From positions 68,256 to 132,255 of the forward strand of contig JANSWW010000007.1 in assembly GCA_024743275.1 (NCBI GenBank): a stretch of DNA of 64,000 nucleotides. Direction: 5' to 3'. Numbering within the stretch: position 1 is the stretch's first letter; each line of letters begins with the position of its first letter. The translations under genes and the position numbers were made by a program. The notes under the pieces were generated by a model that ran no database searches, was not told where the DNA came from, and saw nothing but the letters and a program-made list of their open reading frames with translations. Origin of the DNA: Alphaproteobacteria bacterium (lineage in GTDB: Bacteria > Pseudomonadota > Alphaproteobacteria > JANSWW01). Shown here piece by piece: positions 1 to 8,063 of this stretch.

Positions 1-321
1 CTGGGGCAGATAACCGATGCCGAGACGGGCCCGCCGGTACATGGGCAGATCGGTGATGTCGTGCCCGTCCATCAGAATGGTGCCGTAGTCGGGCGTGATC
101 AGGCCGGTGATGATGTAGAAACAGGTCGTCTTGCCGGCGCCGTTCGGCCCGAGCAGGCCGACCGCTTCGCCCCGGTTCACCGAGACGGAGACATTGCGCA
201 AGACCGGACGCTTCTTGAAACGCTTCCCCAGCGTTTCAGCGACCAGACCCCGTTTCCCCGTATTCTCCGCGACCAGACGGGGCTTTCCGCCCTCGAGGCC
301 GCCCTGGTTATCTTGACCCAT
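1..321 (-). CDS. lptB: LPS export ABC transporter ATP-binding protein LptB (partial, N-terminal 107 residues)
   Basis: This is the N-terminal part of the cytoplasmic ATPase that powers lipopolysaccharide extraction from the inner membrane with LptF/LptG. The start is the ATG at 321, and the reading frame runs off the left edge. The Walker A motif GPNGAGKTT and the following stretch ending RARLGIGYLPQ match LptB closely, including the Q-loop. The N-terminus carries an extra segment in which the short motif LVAExxGKR occurs twice in tandem; the second copy is the one that aligns with the usual LptB start. The neighbour upstream on the same strand is not lptA or lptC but an unrecognised protein, so the usual lptC-lptA-lptB order is not seen here. 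Confidence 0.9.
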   Translation of the reverse strand, partial: MGQDNQGGLEGGKPRLVAENTGKRGLVAETLGKRFKKRPVLRNVSVSVNRGEAVGLLGPNGAGKTTCFYIITGLITPDYGTILMDGHDITDLPMYRRARLGIGYLPQ

Positions 322-411
322 GGGCGGAGTGTAGCGGCATTGATCCGGGATGGCTTCCGTTTTTTATGCAAGAACCGTGCGTATTTACGGTGGACAGCCG
401 AAATTTCCAAC

Positions 412-1665
412 CTAGGCTCCGCCCTCGTCGGGTCCCTCTCCGTCGGACCAGACGGTTTCCTTCACGAGCTGGCGGGCCCGACCCAGTTCGACGCGGGCTT
501 TGAGCTCCGCGTCCTCCATATCATTGGACCAACTGTGCATTTCGCGGATCATCTTGACGCGGGACGCCTCCGCCCGTTTGCCGATCTCGACCATCTCGTA
601 ATTGGGGTCGCGCTCCTTCGGCGGGATCCGAGGGGCCGCCGCCCCGACCTTGAAGACCACCTCCTCGAAGGCGTCCTGACCTTCCCTGTCGCCGCGCTTC
701 GAATCGGCCAGCCGCCAGCGGGGAATTAGAATGTCCCACCCGTCCAGGCCATAGGCGACATCCCGCCGGACCCGGTTGAGGCGCGTGATGAGGCTGCTGT
801 TCTCTTCGAACATGGTGGCGAGATGGCCCATCATCTTGTTGAGCAGGTCCATCCGGCCGGCGACATAGGAAATGCAATCGTCCGCCGCTGTCAGCGTGTC
901 CTCAAGCGGCGTGAGCAACTCGGGCCGGATCTCTTGCTTGCGGAGCTCGGAGATCTCCTTCCGGAAGTTCACCAGGTCGACATAGCTGTTGTAGAGGAAG
1001 CCGTTCGATTTGGTCTCCCCCTTCGCCGCGATGCTGCCGAGCGGCGTCATCAGGGCGACCAGCGGTTCCAGATAGGCCTTGGCGTCGTCCAACGTGGTGC
1101 CGGACCGCTCGGCCGCGAAGGTCATCACCCGGTCGACCAGGCCTTCGATATCGAATTGGCTGCGCGAGGTCTCGTCGCTCATCAGGGCGAGAAGCGTGTT
1201 GGTGTTCGTGCGCATCATCAGCTTGTCGCCCTTGGCGATGCCGCATTCGCGGGTGAGTTCCGCGATACAGGAAAGCCGGACCTTTTCCGCGTCCCGCTTG
1301 TCTTGCTCCACCACTTCGAGGGCGGCTTCCCGCCTTTCCTCGTCCATGCCGAAAATGGCGTCGGCCTTGAGCGCCATCTCACGGATGTTGATCGGGTCGA
1401 GCTGACTGATGTCGGAGGTCTGGTAGATCGAGATCTGCAGATCCGTGTCCCGGTCGGTCATGAAGGACAGGCTCTGCAGCTTGTGCCAGGGCATCACGGT
1501 GACCTCGTGCCGCCTTGTTCCCGCATACCCGAGGATGAGGGCGTCAAGCTCGCGCGCGTTCTCCACCTTGCGCTCGCGAACCCGTGTGTTCGCGAAGGGC
1601 TTGTGGTCGAACGGCACGGCCGATCCGCGCTGCTCGAAGGTCAGGGCGGTTATCCCGCGCGCCAT
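412..1665 (-). CDS. Conserved-looking cytoplasmic protein of unknown function (417 aa)
   Basis: I do not recognise this protein. It has 417 residues, is rich in charged residues, and shows no signal peptide and no membrane segment. The middle and C-terminal parts look mostly helical, with long runs of alternating Glu, Arg, Lys and Leu (for example FRKEISELRKQEIRPELL) that could form coiled coils. There is no Walker motif and no obvious metal-binding or catalytic signature. The ATG at 1665 was chosen because GGGGAC lies about 6 bases upstream; the open frame continues 20 codons further but without a comparable site. It lies on the same strand as lptB with a 90-bp gap, so cotranscription is possible. 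Codon use is ordinary for the window, so I consider it a real resident gene. Confidence 0.7.
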   Translation of the reverse strand: MARGITALTFEQRGSAVPFDHKPFANTRVRERKVENARELDALILGYAGTRRHEVTVMPWHKLQSLSFMTDRDTDLQISIYQTSDISQLDPINIREMALKADAIFGMDEERREAALEVVEQDKRDAEKVRLSCIAELTRECGIAKGDKLMMRTNTNTLLALMSDETSRSQFDIEGLVDRVMTFAAERSGTTLDDAKAYLEPLVALMTPLGSIAAKGETKSNGFLYNSYVDLVNFRKEISELRKQEIRPELLTPLEDTLTAADDCISYVAGRMDLLNKMMGHLATMFEENSSLITRLNRVRRDVAYGLDGWDILIPRWRLADSKRGDREGQDAFEEVVFKVGAAAPRIPPKERDPNYEMVEIGKRAEASRVKMIREMHSWSNDMEDAELKARVELGRARQLVKETVWSDGEGPDEGGA

Positions 1666-1815
1666 ATGTTGTCCCCGTACACCGTTGTGAATCCAGACTT
1701 TACACGGTTCTTTCCAAAGCCCCAACAGTGATGGTTTCGGTGAGATCCGTTCCCTTGCCCGGGATGCGCCGCAGGCTCCGACGACTATTTCCGTTAGAAG
1801 TTAAGGACCCTTTAA

Positions 1816-1854
1816 TTCCAACGGTGCAAGGCTATCATTTTGCATAGGTTGGAA
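1816..1854. promoter_or_regulatory. Imperfect inverted repeat in a divergent intergenic region
   Basis: TTCCAA (1816-1821) pairs with TTGGAA (1849-1854), and TGCAA (1825-1829) with TTGCA (1840-1844). The repeat sits in the 283 bp between the divergent unknown gene and the PAS histidine kinase gene. Its position and local AT-richness would suit an operator or promoter region, but no regulator is identified. Confidence 0.25.
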
Positions 1855-1948
1855 CCGTCAGGATGTGTGGCGATCTAATGGCGGGAGAATGTTTCCGCGG
1901 CATGAGTGTTAAAAATGTCTGTGGTTGGTGACTCTTCGGGCCGGCCCC

Positions 1949-3490
1949 ATGCCGGGGCGTGAAGCAAAACCGTCGGCGCGCGGGGTCGATGTGGAGGAGA
2001 TCTTTTCCGTCCTCGCCCTGCCGGAGGAAGCGCCGTGGGTGTTCGATGTCCGGTCTGGCCGCGTCGAGCTGAGTCCCGCCTTCGCGGCCATTCTGGGATA
2101 TCCCGCGGAACGCCGGGGCATCGATCTGGCCGAGTTCGAGGCCCTTCTCTTCCCGGACGATCTCGCGGCCTTGCGAAAAGCCCGGCAAGCCTTTCTGGAG
2201 ACCGGAGACGCTTTCACGCTCCGGTACCGGATCACCGACAGGACCGGCCGGTTGCGCTGGCTGCACGACCGGGCCCATGGGTATCGCACCGGGCCGGACG
2301 GGGCGCCTCATATCTTGGTCGGCACCGTCCGCGACATCTCCGCGAGGCGGGACCTCGTGGAAAGGCTGCGGCAGAGCGAGCGTCGTTTCACCGATATGGT
2401 GAAGAACGTCCCGGGTGCCATCTTCCGCTATCTGGTCCATCCGGACGGCCGGGACGAGGTTCAGTATATGAGCCCCGGCTGTCTCGACCTCTGGGAAGTT
2501 CCGTCGGAGGCGGTGCACGAGGACGCCGGCGTGCTCTGGGCGATGATCGACCCCGATGACCTGCCGGCGATGCGGCAGTCGGTGATGGAGTCCGCGGAAC
2601 GGGAGATGCCATGGACCTTCACCTGGCGCATCACGACGCCGAGCGGCAAACGCAAATGGTTGCGTGGGTCCGGTCAGCCGCAGCGGACGCCTGACGGCTC
2701 TGTGCTCTGGAACAGCTTGATCCTGGATGCGACCGCCGAGAAGCAGCGCGAGGCCGAGATCAATCAGGCGCGTGCCGTCGCGGTCGAGGCGAATCAGGCG
2801 AAGTCCCGCTTCCTCGCCAGCGTCAGCCACGAATTGCGGACCCCGCTGAACGCGATCATCGGCTATTCGGAGATCATGGAGCAGCGGATTTTCGGCCCGG
2901 TCGGGAACGAGAAATACCGCGAATACACCCACGATATCCTCATGAGCAGCCGCTTCCTTTTGAGCCTGATCGACGACCTGCTCGACCTTACGGAGTTCGA
3001 GACCGCCAAGAAGGCCATCGACCTCGCCCCGGTCGAGATCGCCCCGCTGGTCCGCGACCTCTCGGCGCTCTTCGACGCGGCCGTCTGGTCCCGGATCGAC
3101 GTTTCGCTCGCCGGTGCGCCGGTGGTGCATGGAAATGAGCGGGCGGTCAAACAGGTCCTGATCAACATCCTGAAGAACGCCGTCTCCTTCGCCGAGACCA
3201 GGGTCGGCTTCGCGGTCTTCGAGCGCGACGGCCGGGTTGTTTTCGAGGTGTCGGACGACGGTCCCGGCATGACAGACAAGGAGGCTGAGCTGGTGTTCGA
3301 GCCCTTCTATACCGGCCGGACCGACGACGCTTTCAAGAAAATCGACCGGGCCGGCTTCGGCATCGGCCTGACGGTGTCGAGAAATCTCGTGGAAAAGATG
3401 GGCGGCGCCATCGCCATCGACAGCGTTCCCGGTCAGGGGACCAAGGTTGCCGTCGAAATACCGGTCGAGGGGGCCGAGGTCCCTTCGTAG
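1949..3490 (+). CDS. PAS-domain sensor histidine kinase
   Basis: This is a soluble sensor kinase with two PAS folds and a kinase core. PAS1 lies at about residues 20-135 and PAS2 at about 150-270, each ending in a PAC-like segment. The HisKA box FLASVSHELRTPLNAIIGY has its phospho-acceptor His encoded at 2828-2830. An HATPase domain follows, with the N-box ILKNAV, G1 DDGPGM and G2 GFGIGL. No membrane segment is visible, so the input is probably cytosolic. No response regulator is adjacent, making it an orphan kinase. The start is uncertain: the frame is open from a TTG at 1925 and a GTG at 1928, and none has a strong ribosome site; I list the first ATG. Confidence 0.85.
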   Translation: MPGREAKPSARGVDVEEIFSVLALPEEAPWVFDVRSGRVELSPAFAAILGYPAERRGIDLAEFEALLFPDDLAALRKARQAFLETGDAFTLRYRITDRTGRLRWLHDRAHGYRTGPDGAPHILVGTVRDISARRDLVERLRQSERRFTDMVKNVPGAIFRYLVHPDGRDEVQYMSPGCLDLWEVPSEAVHEDAGVLWAMIDPDDLPAMRQSVMESAEREMPWTFTWRITTPSGKRKWLRGSGQPQRTPDGSVLWNSLILDATAEKQREAEINQARAVAVEANQAKSRFLASVSHELRTPLNAIIGYSEIMEQRIFGPVGNEKYREYTHDILMSSRFLLSLIDDLLDLTEFETAKKAIDLAPVEIAPLVRDLSALFDAAVWSRIDVSLAGAPVVHGNERAVKQVLINILKNAVSFAETRVGFAVFERDGRVVFEVSDDGPGMTDKEAELVFEPFYTGRTDDAFKKIDRAGFGIGLTVSRNLVEKMGGAIAIDSVPGQGTKVAVEIPVEGAEVPS

Positions 3491-3499
3491 GATCGTGCC

Positions 3500-4084
3500 T
3501 TAGGGCGTTCCGAAGCCGAGATCGACATATCGGTACTCCCGCGGCAGCGAGACCGACCGGATGGTATCGTCCCGCCACGCTTTGGGATTGGCGAAATGGT
3601 CCAGGGCCAGATAGGCCTTTTGCGGGGGAAGATGGCTCTCCCGCTTGACCGGCAGGGTCAGTGTTCGGACCGCGGTCCGGTTCCCGCTCTCATGATCGAC
3701 GGTCGCCGAAGCGAGCACCCCACAGGGATATTCGATAAAATGCCGGAGCCACTGGAAGAACCGCTCCCGGTCCTCGTCCCGGATCAGATCCACCAGGCTG
3801 TGGCCTTTGAGATTCTTGCCGGCGAGCTCGCGGTGGGTGCCGCCATGCAACGAGAACCGGACGTCCTCCAAGCCGTCGAGATTCAGGACGCTGAGGGCCG
3901 GAATCGCTTTGCCGAGATATTCCGGTTTGACATCGTTCAGCGTCGGAATCCCACGGTCCCGGCGCCAGCGCTTCCACGCGTCGGAGAGGGCGAGGCAGTT
4001 GGGGGCTTCGTCGAGAAGCGTGTGGTCAAGGTCGATGCCGATCATCGATTTGGATGTCTCCGGGGCTGGGGAGCCGGAAGACAT
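3500..4084 (-). CDS. Small PAS-like (PAS_5-type) protein
   Basis: A 194-residue soluble protein. The block from about residue 35 to 110 (Trp-rich helix, PxLSVLNL, then RFSLHGGTHRELAGKNLKGHSLVDL) follows the pattern of the short alphaproteobacterial PAS_5 domain: a tryptophan-containing helix, a proline-led strand, then an 'RFRLxGTxxxxxxGxDLTG' stretch. Two other small PAS_5-like genes occur near 29 kb. There is no output domain, so it may act as a free-standing sensor or adaptor. The N-terminus contains IDLDHTLLD, which resembles HAD motif I, but no later HAD motifs follow. It converges with the sensor kinase, with only 9 bp between the stops; a functional link is possible but unproven. Confidence 0.6.
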   Translation of the reverse strand: MSSGSPAPETSKSMIGIDLDHTLLDEAPNCLALSDAWKRWRRDRGIPTLNDVKPEYLGKAIPALSVLNLDGLEDVRFSLHGGTHRELAGKNLKGHSLVDLIRDEDRERFFQWLRHFIEYPCGVLASATVDHESGNRTAVRTLTLPVKRESHLPPQKAYLALDHFANPKAWRDDTIRSVSLPREYRYVDLGFGTP

Positions 4085-4178
4085 CCCATGAAAGCCTTGC
4101 CGAAGTGTTAAGGTCGGCGCGCAAAATATATCCTTTCGGATATTTCCGTGTATCCGGAAGACTTAGGTGGGCGAGGCC

Positions 4179-4865
4179 ATGGAAGAAGGCGCGAAACAGG
4201 GTGAGGGGCTTGGCGCCGGTCTCGACGCTGGACAGGATGTTCCTGTAATACAAGCGAGAGGCGTGGCCGGGACGCTGTGGTCAAGGGCGGTGCTTTCGAT
4301 CGTTGACGCCGAACGGAAGGGGCAACCGATAATGGACCGCCGCCTGTTTCTTGAATTCCTGCCCGGCATCGCCTTCTTGGTCGGCAACGCCTATGGGGGG
4401 CTGCTTTGGGCGGCGGCGTTTACGGTTGTCGCGACCGTCTTTGCCGTGACCCTGCGTTGGCGTTGGGACGGGTCAATCCCCTGGCTGGCTGTTGCGACCC
4501 TCTTCCTCGCGGCCGTTCTTACCGCTTTCGGCCTCGCGTTGAACGATGAAACCTTCATCCTCATCCGCCCAACGGCCGGCGCGCTCGCCTTTGCGGCGAT
4601 CCTGATAATGGGCGCGCTTGCGAAACCCAGCCTTTTGGAGCGCGCCTTGGGGTATCGGCTTCACCTCGAGAAAGCGGGGTGGCGGGTCTTGCACGTCTCC
4701 TGGATCGGCCTTTTCTTGCTGTCCGCGCTTGCAAATGAGTATGCGAGACGGCTGCTGTCCACGGATCAGTGGGCGGTCTTCAATGTGGCCTCCGACCCGG
4801 TGCTCATCGGTATGATCTACATCGGAACGCGAACTGTGGCGCGGTCGTATTGGGCGGGCGAGTAA
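4179..4865 (+). CDS. YciB/septation protein A-family inner membrane protein
   Basis: The region from the internal ATG at 4332 onward (MDRRLFLEFLPGIAFLVGNAYGG) aligns with the YciB/IspZ family: about five hydrophobic helices, the family pattern DETFxxxRPT near the middle, and WRVLHVSWIGLFLLSALANEY near the end. Family members are inner-membrane proteins linked to cell-envelope and septum integrity. If translation begins at the ATG at 4179 (preceded by GCGAGG), the protein has about 51 extra hydrophilic residues rich in Gly, Glu and Ala. A GTG at 4167 and the ATG at 4332 are the alternatives; the last gives the usual family length of about 180 residues. Confidence 0.75.
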   Translation: MEEGAKQGEGLGAGLDAGQDVPVIQARGVAGTLWSRAVLSIVDAERKGQPIMDRRLFLEFLPGIAFLVGNAYGGLLWAAAFTVVATVFAVTLRWRWDGSIPWLAVATLFLAAVLTAFGLALNDETFILIRPTAGALAFAAILIMGALAKPSLLERALGYRLHLEKAGWRVLHVSWIGLFLLSALANEYARRLLSTDQWAVFNVASDPVLIGMIYIGTRTVARSYWAGE

Positions 4866-4989
4866 AGGGGCGATGCCTAATACCAAAGAGGCTGGACCAA
4901 AGAGGCTGGCAGCTGTCGGCAGGATGATGGGACGAGACGTCGCCGGCCCAATAAGACCTGCATTCATCTTAACGTCTTGACAGGATAAA

Positions 4990-5065
4990 TGGTGGAGCCG
5001 AGGGGAATCGAACCCCTGACCTCTACACTGCCAGTGTAGCGCTCTCCCAGCTGAGCTACGGCCCC
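4990..5065 (-). tRNA. tRNA-Ala (anticodon GGC), CCA encoded
   Basis: Read on the minus strand the 76 nt begin GGGGCCGTAGCTCAG and end with a pairing acceptor arm, discriminator A and an encoded CCA. The 7-bp acceptor stem has one G-U pair. The anticodon arm is CTACA / CTGGCAG / TGTAG, giving anticodon GGC, which reads GCC/GCU alanine codons. The T arm contains the standard GGTTCGAATCC. It lies downstream of the FYDLN acid-domain gene on the same strand. Confidence 0.97.
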
Positions 5066-5265
5066 GACCGATTGCCCGACCCGGGAATTCCGGCGGGCGC
5101 TGGGCTTGGTGTCGCCACCAAGAGGCGGCTGTTTATCGGGTCGGTTCCCAAAAGGCAAGGGCAAAAACGCCAGGGTCCGACCCGGGACCGCCGCGCCTCC
5201 TTTGTGATGTCTCTTGAGGGGGCAGGGCGGGGAGAACAGAGTGGGAAGAAAAGAGTGGGACGGGG

Positions 5266-5727
5266 TCAGCGCTTGTCGTCGCTCTCGCCGTCGTCTTCCA
5301 GGTCGTCGTCAAGGTCGACATCGTCGCCGTCCTCATCGCCGTCCGCGTCGTCCAATTCGTCGTCGATGTCCTTGTCGAGATCGGTTTCGAGATCGGTGTC
5401 GACCACTTCGTCCTCGTCCTCGCCGGCGCTGGGCTTCACGGGCTTGACGCCCACTTCCTCGAGATCGTCGTCATCGTCATCGTCGTCGATCGGGGCGAGC
5501 GCGCCGTCGTCCTCCTCGATGTCGTCCTCTTCCGCTTCGACGACCTCGGGCTTCACCTTTTTCTTCGGCTCGACCAGGGCCGGCCGGCCGCGGCGGCTCT
5601 TCAGCACCGCTTCCGGATCGTAATCGGTCTCGCATTTCGGGCAGACGATCGGGCTTTTGTTCAGATCATAGAACCGGGCCCCGCAGTTTTGGCATACGCG
5701 CTTGATGCCCCATTCCGGTTTTACCAA
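5266..5727 (-). CDS. TIGR02300-type FYDLN acid-domain protein
   Basis: A 153-residue protein of unknown biochemical role. The N-terminal third carries a zinc-ribbon-like arrangement, CxxC at CQNCG and CxxC at CPKCE, around the FYDLNKSPIVCPKC block that names the family. The C-terminal two thirds is almost entirely Asp/Glu, including a run of eight consecutive Asp, broken by a short Pro/Lys segment (VGVKPVKPSAG). Such an acidic tail is expected to be disordered and could mimic nucleic acid or bind basic proteins; that is inference. In alphaproteobacteria this gene is commonly found divergent from aroA next to a tRNA-Ala, as here. Confidence 0.9.
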   Translation of the reverse strand: MVKPEWGIKRVCQNCGARFYDLNKSPIVCPKCETDYDPEAVLKSRRGRPALVEPKKKVKPEVVEAEEDDIEEDDGALAPIDDDDDDDDLEEVGVKPVKPSAGEDEDEVVDTDLETDLDKDIDDELDDADGDEDGDDVDLDDDLEDDGESDDKR

Positions 5728-5974
5728 CTTCCGCTCCTCCGCGATAAATGACGTGTTCCGAGGGGACTATCCTCCGAAGAGGTGGGAGGTGCCACCATCC
5801 TTCGGTCGAGTCAAAGCAATTTCCAGTCCGTCTCCGCATTGCTCCCCTTCGCCCGTGTCCTTCCGCCGGTGCCGGGGGAGAGATGTCGCTTGCAGAGATG
5901 GCCCTTGGAGAGATGGTCCGGATTCCGTATGAACGGGCGCATCCTGAAACGGTTTCACGATAGGCGGCACCCCG

Positions 5975-7351
5975 ATGTCCCATGACTCCCCAGCTCCCCG
6001 TCCGGGGCCATCCTCTCAGGGCACCGCCCGGCGCGCCGGTCCGTTGAAGGGGACCTGCCGGGTGCCCGGCGACAAGTCGATTTCCCATCGCGCGCTGATG
6101 TTCGGCGGGATCGCCGGCGGCACCACCACCGTCTCGGGCCTGTTGGAGGGCGAGGATGTGCTGGGAACGGCGGCGGCCATGCGCGCGCTCGGCGCCCGGG
6201 TCGAGCGGTCGCAGGGCGGCCTGTGGACCGTCGAGGGTGTCGGCGCTGCGCGGTTGCGCGAGCCGGAGGATGTCGTCGATCTCGGCAATTCCGGCACCGG
6301 GGCGCGGCTCTTCGCCGGGCTTCTCGCCGGCCAGCCCTTCACCACGATCCTCACCGGCGACGCCAGCCTCCGCAAACGCCCGATGGCCCGGGTCACCGAT
6401 CCGCTGTCCAGCATGGGCGCCCGGTTCGAGGGACGGTCCGGCGGCCGCCTGCCCATGGCGATCGTCGGGACCGGCACGCCGGAAGCCATCCACTACCGAC
6501 TGCCGGTGGCCAGCGCGCAGGTCAAATCGGCGGTGATGTTGTGCGGCCTCGCCGCCGAGGGCGTGACGACCGTCGAGGAGCCGGAGCCGACCCGGGACCA
6601 TACGGAAAACATGCTGCGCCATTTCGGGGCGACCGTGGTGGTGGCCGACAACGGGGCCGGCGGCCGGATCGTAACCCTGGAGGGCCGCCCGGCGCTGACC
6701 GGCGGTCATATCACCGTGCCGGCCGACCCGTCCTCCGCCGCCTTTCCCCTGGTCGCCGCCGCCCTGGTCGAGGGCTCGGAGGTACGGCTCACCGATATCG
6801 GACGCAATCCGCTGCGTACCGGGCTGATGACCACCTTGCAGGAGATGGGGGCCGACCTCGGCATCGAGAACGAGAGGATCGACGGCGGCGAGCCGATCGC
6901 CGACATCGTCGTCCGCCACAGCGCCTTGAAAGGCGTCGAGGTCCCGCCCGAGCGCGCGCCGAGCATGATCGACGAATACCCGGTGCTGATGGTCGCGGCG
7001 GCCCTAGCGGAGGGCAAGACGGTGATGCGCGGTCTCGGTGAATTGCGGGTGAAGGAGAGCGACCGTCTTCAGGTCATGGCCGACGGATTGGCCGCGGCGG
7101 GCGTCGAGATCGAGACCGGCGAGGACTGGATGGTCGTCCATGGCGGGGGCGGCAAGGGGCCCGCCGGCGGTGTCACCGTCGCGACCCATCTGGATCACCG
7201 GATCGCCATGAGCTTCCTGGTGCTCGGCCTGGTCAGCGAGAACCCGATGACGGTCGACGACGTGGCGCCGGTCGCCACCAGTTTCCCGGTTTTCGAGGAT
7301 CTGATGGGGGGGCTGGGGGCCGACATCGATTTCGGCGGAGACGCCCGATGA
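5975..7351 (+). CDS. aroA: 3-phosphoshikimate 1-carboxyvinyltransferase (EPSP synthase)
   Basis: It joins phosphoenolpyruvate to shikimate-3-phosphate in the aromatic amino acid pathway. The 458 residues show the family landmarks: [11 protein letters not shown] near residue 30, the LGNSGTGAR loop near 105, a [15 protein letters not shown] block, and [14 protein letters not shown]. The C-terminal half has the repeated fold with [10 protein letters not shown] and DHRIAMSF. The overall pattern is nearer to the class seen in Agrobacterium-type enzymes than to the E. coli type, but the active-site loop keeps Gly where the glyphosate-tolerant CP4 enzyme has Ala. The stop overlaps the start of cmk, so the two are translationally coupled. 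Confidence 0.96.
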   Translation: MSHDSPAPRPGPSSQGTARRAGPLKGTCRVPGDKSISHRALMFGGIAGGTTTVSGLLEGEDVLGTAAAMRALGARVERSQGGLWTVEGVGAARLREPEDVVDLGNSGTGARLFAGLLAGQPFTTILTGDASLRKRPMARVTDPLSSMGARFEGRSGGRLPMAIVGTGTPEAIHYRLPVASAQVKSAVMLCGLAAEGVTTVEEPEPTRDHTENMLRHFGATVVVADNGAGGRIVTLEGRPALTGGHITVPADPSSAAFPLVAAALVEGSEVRLTDIGRNPLRTGLMTTLQEMGADLGIENERIDGGEPIADIVVRHSALKGVEVPPERAPSMIDEYPVLMVAAALAEGKTVMRGLGELRVKESDRLQVMADGLAAAGVEIETGEDWMVVHGGGGKGPAGGVTVATHLDHRIAMSFLVLGLVSENPMTVDDVAPVATSFPVFEDLMGGLGADIDFGGDAR

Positions 7352-7974
7352 TCATCGCGATCGACGGTTTCGCGGCCAGCGGCAAGGGGACCCTGGCCAC
7401 GATCCTGGCGGAAAGGCTGGGCTATGCCCGGCTCGACACCGGCCTGATATACCGGGCGACGGGGCTTGGCGTTCTCGAAGCCGGCGGGGATCCGGAAAAC
7501 CCCGACGATGCCCTTGCGGCCGCCGAATCGTTGACGCCGGCTTTGCTCGAAGATGGGCGTTTGCGGGAGCCGGCGGTGACCGCCGCGGCCTATAAGGTGG
7601 CGGCCCAGACCCCGGTGCGGGACGCGCTGCGGCGGTTCCAGAAGGACTTCGCCGCCAACCCGCCGGGCGGCGCGCCGGGGGCGATTCTCGACGGCCGCGA
7701 TATCGGCACCGTCATCTGTCCTGACGCCGATGTGAAGCTTTTCGTCTCCGCGGATGTGGAAATCCGCGCCAAACGGCGCTTTGAAGAGTTGCAATCTCAA
7801 GGCAAGACCGATACATATCCGGCCGTCCTTCAGGCGATGAAGGATCGCGACGCGAGCGATGCGGAGAACACGGTGCCGGCGGACGATGCCGTCCATCTCG
7901 ACACCACGGCCCTGACCATCGACCAGGTGGTTGAAAAGGCTCTCTCCATCATCGAGGCGCGCCGCACGTCCTAG
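7348..7974 (+). CDS. cmk: Cytidylate kinase
   Basis: It phosphorylates CMP and dCMP. The P-loop GFAASGKGT is at residues 7-15, followed by [11 protein letters not shown] (nucleotide-binding region) and [20 protein letters not shown], all diagnostic of Cmk. The length of 208 residues is normal. The ATG overlaps the aroA stop codon (ATGA). The pairing with aroA upstream and rpsA downstream is widely conserved in proteobacteria. Confidence 0.97.
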   Translation: MIIAIDGFAASGKGTLATILAERLGYARLDTGLIYRATGLGVLEAGGDPENPDDALAAAESLTPALLEDGRLREPAVTAAAYKVAAQTPVRDALRRFQKDFAANPPGGAPGAILDGRDIGTVICPDADVKLFVSADVEIRAKRRFEELQSQGKTDTYPAVLQAMKDRDASDAENTVPADDAVHLDTTALTIDQVVEKALSIIEARRTS

Positions 7975-8063
7975 GGCCCCAGAATCCGGCCCGGGGACAC
8001 CGCCCGGCTTAGCAAATCCAAAAAGCGCTTGCCGGAGCTATTGGGTAAGGAGATTAACCTTTT

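Noticed and set aside
4020..4060. HAD-type motif (IDLDHTLLD) in the small PAS-like protein
   Set aside because: The remaining HAD motifs (Ser/Thr, Lys, acidic pair) are missing and the rest follows a PAS pattern; probably coincidence.
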